64,000 nucleotides of DNA from Robiginitomaculum sp. (GTDB taxonomy: Bacteria > Pseudomonadota > Alphaproteobacteria > Caulobacterales > Maricaulaceae): NCBI GenBank assembly GCA_002733805.1, contig NVXG01000005.1, positions 1 to 64,000 on the forward strand, in the 5' to 3' direction. Below are positions 36,982 to 44,925 of the stretch, piece by piece. A model generated the notes under the pieces. It was not told the origin of the DNA, made no database searches, and worked only from the letters and a program-made list of their open reading frames with translations. Each line of letters opens with the position of its first letter. The stretch's first letter is position 1. Made by a program: the position numbers and the translations under genes.

Positions 36982-38046
36982 ATGGCAAAAATAAACGCAG
37001 AAAATGAGCGTATCAAGCATCAATATTTTGAGTTTTTGAAACAGGCGAATGGTAGGTCTGAGGCCACAATCGGGCACATAGAAAGGGCCATTCGTAAGTT
37101 TGAGGAGGCTATGAAATATGTTTCTTTTAAGAGCTTTGATCAAAAACAAGCGATCCAGTTCAAAGATAAAATGGGTGAGACTGAGCTAGCGCTAGCGAGC
37201 ATTTTATCAATACTCAGATATGTGCAGTCTTTTTTCAAATGGCTGGCTTTACAATCTGGGTACAAACGGAAAATACGACTAACGGATGTGGAGTATTTTA
37301 ATCTTTCAGACAGAGACGTGCGTGCGGCCAGTACTCCTGCCGAAAAGAAATTTCCAACTTTGAAAATGATTGTCAAAGTCGTTAATAATATGCCGACGAG
37401 CACAGGTCTTGAATTGCGGAATCGAGCGCTTATTGCCTTTACTGCGATAACAGGCATTCGCGATGGGGCCACAATATCACTGAAGTTGAAACACTTTGAT
37501 GTTTCCATGAGGCGCGTTCGACAAGACCCCAAAGAGGTGGCTACAAAAAATAGAAAGCTTATCACAACATTTTTGTTCCCTCTGGATGATAGCTTGGAGC
37601 AAATTGTGTTGGACTGGGTAAGTTATCTTCGAGAAGAGGTACTGTTTGCTGACCACGACCCTTTATTTCCAAGTACAATTAGAACTTTAGACGAAAACGA
37701 CTGTTTTATTGCAGGAGGGCTTTCAAAAGAGCACTGGTCAAATGCTAACTCAATAAGGAAAATATTCAAGACAGCTTTTTTGGCGGTTGATTTATCGCCC
37801 TTCACCCCACATCTTTTTCGAAACATGATTGTTTCTGAGGCATATTTACGGGGGCTATCTGTTGCCCAATTCAAGGCCTGGAGCCAAAATCTGGGTCATG
37901 AGGGCGCAATGACCACACTAACCAGCTATGGAACACTCTCTTTGCATGATCAGGCAGAACTTGTGCGAAAATCGGGTCAGGGTTCTAAAGACAGGCCCAA
38001 GGTTTTGGAGGAAATCATGGCGATATTGGATGCAAACAAAGAATGA
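36982..38046 (+). CDS. Tyrosine recombinase, internal to the island
   Basis: 354 residues from ATG 36982 (AGAGGA nine bases upstream); an ATG six codons earlier is possible. The N-terminal SAM-like core-binding domain occupies about residues 15-110. The catalytic domain has the first Arg in ITGIRDGATISLKL, the H-x-x-R box in PHLFRNMIV, and the LGHEGAMTTLTSYG region with the nucleophile Tyr. It lacks the arm-binding domain of the P4-type integrase at the other end of the island and is not close to it. Together with the two upstream HTH genes it looks like a self-contained recombination module. Confidence 0.88.
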   Translation: MAKINAENERIKHQYFEFLKQANGRSEATIGHIERAIRKFEEAMKYVSFKSFDQKQAIQFKDKMGETELALASILSILRYVQSFFKWLALQSGYKRKIRLTDVEYFNLSDRDVRAASTPAEKKFPTLKMIVKVVNNMPTSTGLELRNRALIAFTAITGIRDGATISLKLKHFDVSMRRVRQDPKEVATKNRKLITTFLFPLDDSLEQIVLDWVSYLREEVLFADHDPLFPSTIRTLDENDCFIAGGLSKEHWSNANSIRKIFKTAFLAVDLSPFTPHLFRNMIVSEAYLRGLSVAQFKAWSQNLGHEGAMTTLTSYGTLSLHDQAELVRKSGQGSKDRPKVLEEIMAILDANKE

Positions 38047-38287
38047 GGTGTTTAGTCTTGCGCATATTGGACACCGCACGCTTTATACCTGAGGGCAGAA
38101 ACTTGGGAAACAGATCAACGCGAAAGAACGTACAAAATCGGTAAAAGTATCAAACCTGACATTACCAAACCCACAGAATTGCTCAGAAAACGGATGGGCA
38201 GGGTAGTGGCAACAGGACCACTTCAAAGAGAGCAAAATCATTGCCAGTGAACTGAAAGGTTTGTCGGCTCATCGATACCAAAGAAGG

Positions 38288-39133
38288 CTATTTATTCCAC
38301 CCTGGAATTAGTCCCTCCAAGTCAGAAATTACTGATACTTTAATGCACTTTCCAAGATTTGCCATTAGCTTCATCTTTGCAACGGACTTTATATCCGTCG
38401 GAATTGGTTCGGTCACTATTTCGCCCTCCACTGTTTGAATGTAGCCACTGTACAAGATTCCTACTAACAAAAAACGCGTGCCCACCGACAAACCATTTGG
38501 TGTAGCAAATGCGCCTTCGTTTAGAATAAATACCGGGGAACCCGACGACCCGGGATAAACCGCAATATCAATGAGGAATTCCCGTTTTCCTTGATAATCA
38601 AAGCGATACGGCGTTGCAGTTATTCCTCTTCGAATAACAGGAAAATTGTTGTGCTCATCGGCTATACCGATTGGATAGCCGACCATGGATATGTCTTCTA
38701 TCCCACTAAAATTTTCTATGGCATCTTGTGCCGGCACTTCTTGGTCTGAAAGGCACAGTATGAAGGGTCTCCAACCCTCTTTTCCCATTATATGCGCGAT
38801 GACATTCGTAAGACAGATGGCAACTAGATCGACGTTTGGGTCAGGGTGACGAAGAACAGTTAGCTCAGAAATTTTACAATTTATCTGTCGTCCACTTCCT
38901 GCCTTTGGGGTCTTGTTTTGGTCTTCTGTTTCGTGGAATTTTAGACCAACAATGTGAGCGCCCTCGATAACATGCTTGTTTGTCACAAGCACTGGAGCTT
39001 CTTTTCCTTCCTTTTTAAAACAATACAAAAAGCCAGTTCCGCTGCCGGTAAAAGTTGTACTTTCCGTCTTTGAGGTCAATATTTGAACCGTAATGTAACG
39101 GATAATTTCAGTAGGTCGGCTTATATCAATCAT
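38288..39133 (-). CDS. Stand-alone trypsin-like serine protease
   Basis: 281 residues from ATG 39133 (an upstream TTG is less likely). Chymotrypsin-fold triad visible: His54 in VTNKHVIEGA, Asp102 in HPDPNVDLVAI, Ser197 in YPGSSGSPVF. There is no signal peptide, membrane segment or PDZ domain, so it is probably cytoplasmic and not a DegP-type enzyme. Trypsin-like domains of this kind are used as effectors or accessory proteins in several bacterial defence systems, but no sensor partner is adjacent here. It stands alone on the reverse strand between the recombinase and an IS remnant. Confidence 0.82.
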   Translation of the reverse strand: MIDISRPTEIIRYITVQILTSKTESTTFTGSGTGFLYCFKKEGKEAPVLVTNKHVIEGAHIVGLKFHETEDQNKTPKAGSGRQINCKISELTVLRHPDPNVDLVAICLTNVIAHIMGKEGWRPFILCLSDQEVPAQDAIENFSGIEDISMVGYPIGIADEHNNFPVIRRGITATPYRFDYQGKREFLIDIAVYPGSSGSPVFILNEGAFATPNGLSVGTRFLLVGILYSGYIQTVEGEIVTEPIPTDIKSVAKMKLMANLGKCIKVSVISDLEGLIPGWNK

Positions 39134-39252
39134 TTTTCTAGTTCCCAATATTTGTAATTCAATGTAACTGAATTTGCGAAAATTGGAATATGATGTGCCC
39201 CTAGATTTGTAGACGCCTTGCTTGGTAAAAGTGGAAGCAAAGAGATACAGAT

Positions 39253-39528
39253 ATGGCAGGGCGTATTCGATATATGGAAGAGTTTAAATTTGGAGGCTGT
39301 GTCACAGATCACAGATAAGTGGCATTCTGTAAGGTCAGTAGCGGGCAGGTTGGGTGCTAGCGCGAAGTTGCTTTACGATTGAGTGAGTCTTAAGAGAATA
39401 GATCAGACGATAACGTGAGCGCTACGGAAGCCAATGAAATCAAGCGGCTTAAGACCGCATTCCTGCGGGGGATCGAGGAGCGTGATGTTCTAAAAAATCA
39501 TGGTGTATTTCGCAAAGGACTGCGGTAA
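39253..39528 (+). pseudogene. Remnant of IS3-family transposase OrfA
   Basis: Translating in pieces recovers an IS3/IS911 OrfA: MAGRIRYMEEFKFGG, then after a frameshift QITDKWHSVRSVAGRLGASA and KLLYD before an in-frame TGA, then ATEANEIKRLKTAFLRGIEE and RDVLKNHGVFRKGLR ending TAA 39526-39528. These match the HTH (GHSV..VA.RLGVS...LYDW) and leucine-zipper (EIRRLKKEL..VTEERDILKKA) parts of OrfA. OrfB and the terminal inverted repeats are not found. It is a fossil of an earlier insertion. Confidence 0.75.
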
Positions 39529-39556
39529 TTATAGGCTCATATAGGAAGGAAGACTG

Positions 39557-40285
39557 ATGAAATTTTTTATTGCAATAATTTTCTTGTCACTTGCAACACA
39601 GGCTATTGCGAAAGCTCCAGAAGAAGTCCAAACGCCACCACAGAGCTTCTTCACAGTTGGTCAATTGCTAGTTATGTGCGATGGCGATGAAGCTGCAGGT
39701 TACGGATATTGTTCTGGATACATAAAGGGACTCCATGACTCCGCTGAGTTAGAGACCCTGATTGATTTGCTGCGAGACCCAGAATCAAAAACGACACCGC
39801 TATTTGGATGTCTGTCCGACGAAGCAACTACCACATCCGTTATGGAAAATTTTGTTAAGTGGGCCAAGAACCACCCTGAAAAGACAAACGAATTTGCAAT
39901 GATCGGAATACAACAATCAGTCGCTAAACAATGGCCCTGCCCCGATATCTCTAGCCCTGCCCTGATATCTCTAGCCCTGTTCGTCATTGACGGCGATACC
40001 GTGCGTCTCGGTGAGGAGCGCATACGCCTGATCGGGATTGATACACCAGAGATGAAAGGCCGGGCTGAATGCATCGCTGAACAGCTGCTGGCTGATCAGG
40101 CCACCAAGCGCGCCCGCGATCTGTTAGGTGGTCCGGATGTGGTTATCCATCGAACGGGCAAGCTGGACAGGTACAAACGTTCACTGGCCACCATCACGGT
40201 TGATGGCATGGATTACGGACAGATGATGATTGATGAGGGCTTGGCGGTGAAGTGGTCAGGGCGGCGTGAGGATTGGTGTGACTAA
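39557..40285 (+). CDS. Secreted Rap1a/Tai-like domain fused to thermonuclease
   Basis: 242 residues with a Sec signal (MKFFIAIIFLSLATQAIA, cleavage after about residue 18). Residues 30-130 match the Rap1a/Tai immunity fold: cysteines 41, 52, 85 and 128, CSGYIKGLHDSAE, and a QWPCP end. Residues 142-240 are a staphylococcal-nuclease homologue with all catalytic residues: VIDGDTVR (Asp145, Asp147), IRLIGIDTPEM (Arg157, Asp162, Thr163, Glu165) and KLDRYKRSL (Arg208). The junction (residues 127-140) is encoded by a 20-bp tandem duplication. GC content rises in the nuclease half. It is therefore a recent-looking fusion of two secreted proteins. No T6SS gene is nearby. Confidence 0.82.
   Translation: MKFFIAIIFLSLATQAIAKAPEEVQTPPQSFFTVGQLLVMCDGDEAAGYGYCSGYIKGLHDSAELETLIDLLRDPESKTTPLFGCLSDEATTTSVMENFVKWAKNHPEKTNEFAMIGIQQSVAKQWPCPDISSPALISLALFVIDGDTVRLGEERIRLIGIDTPEMKGRAECIAEQLLADQATKRARDLLGGPDVVIHRTGKLDRYKRSLATITVDGMDYGQMMIDEGLAVKWSGRREDWCD
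39935..39974 (+). repeat. 20-bp tandem duplication at the fusion junction
   Basis: CCCTGCCCCGATATCTCTAG (39935-39954) is followed directly by CCCTGCCCTGATATCTCTAG (39955-39974), one mismatch. As 20 is not a multiple of three, the second copy changes the frame. With one copy the Rap1a frame would end ...PCPDISSPVRH and stop; with two copies it runs on into the nuclease. Confidence 0.9.
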
Positions 40286-40329
40286 ACAACTATTCCGTTT
40301 GTTTAAATTTGTTTTTCCATCTAAAAATA

Positions 40330-41547
40330 TTATCTGCCACGGCTCTTCTCATCAAATGGTACGACATTAGCGGCTTCATTACCGCCAAGCGCCGCCGCAA
40401 TTGTATTGCCAATGGTGTTTGCGGCATGCTGCACCGGGTCATTGGCAAGATGGGCGTAGCGCTGGGTGGTGGAGGTTTGAGTGTGACCAAGAATTGCGCC
40501 TAGAACTGGTAAGTTAAACCCACCAGCGACACCAAAGCTGGCAAAGGTGTGGCGCAAGTCATGCAATCGAACATCCTCAAGCCCGGCCTCTTTACGCACA
40601 GCGCGCCAGACCTTGCCTATCCCCTGAAAGTATCCCCCACCAGATATGGCCGGGAAGACATAGGCACTGTCCGCTATTCTCATAACGTTAGCTAGGATGG
40701 TTGCAGCCGCCGGTGTCAGGGGAAAGGTCTTTGCACCGGTTTTTGAATCTTCAAGACGTACTAGGTTACGCTCAAAGTCGATCTCTGACCATTTTAGCGC
40801 CTCAATCTCATTACGGCGCGCCCCAGTGAGCGCCAGCAAGCGAATGATGCTCAGCCCATGGGCATTGACGCCTTGGTTCTCAGCGGCTGTCAGCGCTACG
40901 CCGAGACGTTTTAGTTCAACAGCAGACAAGAAGCGCTCACGCTTGGCTTCCTTAAATTTTTGTATCCCCCTGCAAACTGTGCTGCCATCAACACGCAATC
41001 CCCAGTGTTCAGCCTTACTCAGCATGTGAGAGACTAACGCAAGGCAACGGTTAGCCTGATATGGCGCATCTCTCATGCTTAGGTGAAAGCGTACTATTTC
41101 CGGGCGTTGAATGTCTTTTATTCTAATATGCCCTAAAGCCGGAAGCACATGAAGACGTAGTTGGCGCTTACTTTCTTCGATTGAACGAGGCTTGTTATGC
41201 GCTTCAGCATGATCCCTAATATAACGCGCACTGAACTCAGCCACGGTTTCAGACTTGCGATCTTCTTCCAGTTCCCGCGCTGGGTCTTTTCCTGCCTTCA
41301 CCCGCCCAAGCAAGGTAATGGCTTCATCCCGTGCCGCTTGGGGTGTCCATACCCCACCGCCTGATCTGGGGTGTCCATGTTGCCCAATAGTAAACCAGCG
41401 TTGGTGATTATGAATACGGTATTTCAAGACATAGCTTTTGGTGCCCGCCTTGGTGGTGCGTAACCCAAAGCCGGGCAGCTCTCTATCCCAAAGCACAGAG
41501 TCGGGCGGTGCATTGTCTACCGTGCGTTTTGTTAGCTTGGGTTTCAT
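40330..41547 (-). CDS. int: P4-type tyrosine integrase of the island
   Basis: 405 residues from ATG 41547. The N-terminal arm-binding domain (DUF4102 type) shows LPGFGLRTTKAGTKSYVLKY; the core-binding domain follows, and the catalytic domain has Arg in LTGARRNEIEALKW, LHDLRHTFAS, and LGHTQTSTTQRYAHL with the nucleophile Tyr. Such integrases insert at tRNA 3' ends. The gene starts about 150 bases inside attR and reads into the island, the normal arrangement for tRNA-targeted elements. Confidence 0.95.
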   Translation of the reverse strand: MKPKLTKRTVDNAPPDSVLWDRELPGFGLRTTKAGTKSYVLKYRIHNHQRWFTIGQHGHPRSGGGVWTPQAARDEAITLLGRVKAGKDPARELEEDRKSETVAEFSARYIRDHAEAHNKPRSIEESKRQLRLHVLPALGHIRIKDIQRPEIVRFHLSMRDAPYQANRCLALVSHMLSKAEHWGLRVDGSTVCRGIQKFKEAKRERFLSAVELKRLGVALTAAENQGVNAHGLSIIRLLALTGARRNEIEALKWSEIDFERNLVRLEDSKTGAKTFPLTPAAATILANVMRIADSAYVFPAISGGGYFQGIGKVWRAVRKEAGLEDVRLHDLRHTFASFGVAGGFNLPVLGAILGHTQTSTTQRYAHLANDPVQHAANTIGNTIAAALGGNEAANVVPFDEKSRGR

Positions 41548-41698
41548 GGTCTTACCTTGGTTGCAAATCGGTTCGTGCAACCACCGTGCAACCAATTAAA
41601 CGGAAAAGCAAGGATATCTCCAGACAATAGAAGGCACAATTAGTGAATGATAACAGCATTCTATGCATCTTATGGACACAAGGTAAAACCTATTAACT

Positions 41699-41749
41699 CA
41701 GACTACGAATCTGGGGGTCGGGAGTTCGAATCTTCCTCGGCGCGCCATT
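41699..41749 (+). repeat. attR, 51-bp copy of the tRNA-Arg(ACG) 3' end
   Basis: Identical to 34576-34626. It is not a functional tRNA (no 5' half). The sequence following it (CCATTTTTCTGGCGCTA...) is the original downstream trailer of the tRNA gene before insertion. Confidence 0.93.
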
Positions 41750-41860
41750 TTTCTGGCGCTAACACGGTGCTGGTTTCTGGTGCTAACGCGGTGCTGGCGC
41801 CCGCTACTTGAGCGCGGACTTGGTTCAAGGTTTTACCTCTCACCTACATCATTCCAACTC
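41747..41860 (+). repeat. tRNA 3' trailer repeat, first copy
   Basis: CCATTTTTCTGGCGCTA and, farther on, CGCTACTTGAG...TTGGTTC are shared with the trailer of tRNA-Arg(CCG) (reverse strand, 46302 down to about 46200). This copy contains a 24-bp imperfect tandem duplication (41752-41775 and 41776-41799); removing one unit aligns the two trailers closely over about 70 bases. Confidence 0.7.
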
Positions 41861-41870
41861 ATCCGAACAA

Positions 41871-43586
41871 TCAGGCCCGTAACCGCTCGACTTCTTGCAG
41901 GGTGCCCAACATTTCGTGAGCGACTTCGCGTAATGCTCCGGCTGGGTCGTGCAAGCGGTTTTCGTGGGCGGCCAGTTCCATATCGCCACAGGCTTTGGCC
42001 AGCCGCACGGCACCAATATTGCCACTTAAGGATTTCATGGCGTGGGCCGCCGAGGCGATGGCCTGCAAGTTTGCATTGGTGATTTCGCTTTGTAGGCGCT
42101 GCATGGATTTGGGCGCATGCTCCACAAACATGCCCAAAACTTTGGATTTCAGGTCCGTGCCAGTCTGGGCCTGCATCTGGGCCAAGGATTGCAGCACGGC
42201 ATCATCGATCAACGCAGCAATTTCTGTGGTTTCAGGTTCATATTGCTCAATGATCTCGGCCTTGAACCCACGATCGACCAGTGAGCGGATCAATAGAGGT
42301 CCGGTGGCGCTTCCCTGTGCGGCGACCAGAACCTTTTGGGTCGGCTCTTGCGGTGCAGCTTCGAGTTCGGCCCACTGATCCCACGGGATTTCAAAGTAAA
42401 ATTCGGAGCCTTCGCCCAATTCCGAGTTAATGGCGATACGACCGTCCATCGCCTCGACCAGTTTCTTGCAAATGGCCCGACCCAAACCGGTCCCGCCGTA
42501 TTTGCGTGTGGTGCTTTGGTCGGCTTGTGAAAAGCTGTCAAAAATACTCTCGAGCTTGTCTTGCGCCAAGCCAATGCCGGTATCAAACACAGAAAATCGT
42601 AGCTTTGCATCATCCTGACGCGGGGTCACCATAATCGAGACATGCCCGGTCTCGGTAAATTTCAGCGCATTGTTGACCAGATTGGACAGGATCTGATTGA
42701 GGCGCACCGGATCGCCAATGATCGTATCTGGCACGCGAGGATCCACATAGGAGGCGATATCCAATCCGCTGGCTGAGGCTTTTTCCCAAAATAAATCCAG
42801 CACATTGGACAATAACTCACCCGGTGCCACGTCGATCTGTTCCATCTCCATATGCCCGGCTTCAACCTTGGAAAAGTCCAGAATATCATTGATGATCCCA
42901 AGCAGGCTTTGCCCGGATTTCACAATCACTTCGGCATAGCGCTGGTGGCGCACGGACAAGCGGGCTGCCGACAACAATTCAGCCATGACCAACATGCCGT
43001 TCATTGGAGTTCGAATTTCATGGCTCATGGTAGCCAGAAACTCAGACTTGGCCTGATTGGCATTTTCAGCCACCTCAACTGCCTCTGACAGTTCGACCGT
43101 GCGCTCTGCTACGTCCTGTTCCAGTCGATCACGGTGTTTGGACAGTCGTTCATCACGCTCGTGAATATGTCCCATCATCTGGTTAAACGCATCAACCAAC
43201 TTGCCGATTTCGTCTTTTGACGTGGGCTGCACAGATCGGGTGAAGTCCTGGTTGGCTTCGATATCTCTCATTGCTTTGGATAGATCACGAACTGGCCGGG
43301 TAATGCTGCCTTGCATCCAGAACGAAACCAATATGCCCAATCCTGCCGCCAAAAATTTTCCCGCCATAAACCACTTCTCGTTCAATTACGGCTGATCTGG
43401 AAAACACCCAATTCAATGCCGAGCCGCTGCTGTCTGTGCGGCTTCGGTCCGAATCCAGTACGACGGCGGAGCCCATATTGGCAAACAAGCGCCCATCCTC
43501 ATCGTAAACCGCAACCAGTTGGATGCCGGGCGTTTTGGCAATGGCAGTCAGGCCCAGAATGATGGCCAGTTTTGACGAATGGACAT
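41871..43586 (-). pseudogene. Hybrid sensor histidine kinase with Hpt domain, frameshifted
   Basis: The longest frame (TTG 43385 to stop 41871, 504 residues) has a membrane segment, HAMP ([13 protein letters not shown]), HisKA with [13 protein letters not shown], HATPase motifs ([28 protein letters not shown]), a degenerate receiver-like stretch, and an Hpt domain with [13 protein letters not shown]. The sensor part lies upstream in other frames: ATG 43586 gives MSIRQ; one base must be added in the A-run near 43576 to continue KLAIILGLTAIA. PGIQLVAVYDEDGRLFANMG then continues and shifts again near 43340-43370. A periplasmic portion also seems deleted. The kinase half could still be made, but the gene is broken as a sensor. 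Confidence 0.65.
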
Positions 43587-43724
43587 GGAAAAGAAGACCC
43601 GTTTTGTGTTTGCTGTCTTGATCTAGTCTTATTTTACTTAGTATTTTCCTGTTGTTTTCGGCATTCCGTTTTTAATTCAAAATTGAGCGATTTCGGATAG
43701 ATTGTATTTGATCTTGCGGTCACG

Positions 43725-44925
43725 ATGACTGCACAGGTCGAACAATTAGACGTACCGGAATCTTCGGCAAGTACCGAAGATCAGCCGGATCCAGCCTTGC
43801 TTTGGGGAGAAAAGCAGCGGGTATTGCTGATTGATGACGATCCGATCCAGTTACAAATTGCCAGCGCCACGTTGGGCGGTCATGAGTATGACGTAACCAC
43901 GGCTGATGATGGCTGGGACGGGATCAACACCCTAAAAGAACAAGATTTTAATCTGGTTGTGGTTGATTTGGACATGCCCCGGCTGGATGGGTACGGTTTT
44001 ATCGTCGAAGCGCGTAAACTGGAAAAATGCCAGCATTTACCCATCATGGTGGTATCCGGCCGTCAGGATGTGGTGTCGATTGACCGGGCTTATGATGCTG
44101 GCGCGTCTTCATTTATGGACAAGCCGGTCAATTGGGATTTGTTTCGCCGTCAGGTTCGGTGTGTATTGCGGAACGCTGACACCCAAAATCGCCTCCGCGA
44201 TATTGGCGCGAGCGCCCGCAAGGATGCCTCACTGGCGAACATCTGTTTCAAACCGTATTGGAGCAATCCCGTACATGGCTTGGTGAAGTGGATCGGGCAC
44301 GGGAATTTTCCGTGATGTCCTGAAGGGCAAACTGGACCCAACTAATTTACCCGACGCGCTGCACGACCTAAATGGTTTGGACGCAGATGCCCGCGAAACC
44401 TTGAAAATGCGCCAGATGGACCAGGCCATATTATGCCGGGCCAGAAATTTGCGCGCCGCCAGCTTTGATGCCAGCCAAATATGGCCCGATTTGGTGGCCA
44501 GTCTTGAACAAACCGCCAAAAAACCCCATTGAATTGATGGTTAGCAAAACAGATGCCTTTGCCACACAAATCAGCGTTGAGGGTGATTTGGAATTGTTAC
44601 AATTCGCGCTGGGCAAATTGGTCTACAATGCGATCGCCGCCGCGCCGGAGGGTTCTCGAATCGAATGTGCTTCGGGAGATGCAACCCGGGGCAGTTTCAT
44701 TTTGAAGTGATCGATTCCGGATTGGGATTTCGGCAAAGCGAAGCTGATAGCATCTTGCATCCAAAAAACCATTCTTGGTCATTGCGTTCGGGAACCGGTC
44801 TGTTGGTCGCCGATAAAGTTGCACGGCTGCACGATGGGCGATTGACCTTCGCAGAGGCCAAACCCGGCGGAACCCGAGCTCAAATCATCCTGCCAAAATC
44901 CAAGATCAAGCGTGATGAAAGCTAA
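43725..44925 (+). pseudogene. Response regulator with kinase-like C-terminus, several frameshifts
   Basis: The first frame (43725-44315) encodes an intact receiver domain: acidic pocket LLIDDDP (residues 35-40), phospho-acceptor Asp83 in VVVDLDMPRLDGYGF, and the Lys in FMDKPVNWDLF. Homology-like sequence then continues in other frames: LTGEHLFQTVLEQSRTWLGE after a shift near 44228, FRDVLKGKLDPTNLPDALHD after one near 44310, SKTDAFATQISVEGDLELLQ after one near 44525, and FHFEVIDSGLGFRQSE to GTRAQIILPKSKIK after one near 44700. The last parts look like a degenerate HATPase. Four shifts in 700 bases indicate decay. It probably paired with the broken kinase opposite. Confidence 0.65.

Larger units (their letters stand above)
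34576..41749. mobile_element. tRNA-Arg genomic island, about 7.1 kb
   Basis: Bounded by a 51-base perfect direct repeat (34576-34626 and 41699-41749) consisting of the anticodon arm to 3' end of tRNA-Arg(ACG) plus ATT. A P4-type integrase gene lies at the right end reading toward the interior. The content is AT-richer than the flanks and holds HTH proteins, a second recombinase, a protease, an IS remnant and a Rap1a-nuclease fusion. No replication, transfer or structural phage genes are present, so it is a small integrative element or a decayed prophage satellite. The direct repeats suggest it could still excise. Confidence 0.9.

Noticed and set aside
41871..44925. Treating the frameshifts purely as sequencing errors
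   Set aside because: Some lie in short homopolymers and could be errors, but six corrections plus a deletion are concentrated here while the rest of the window is intact, so decay is the better reading; raw reads would decide.
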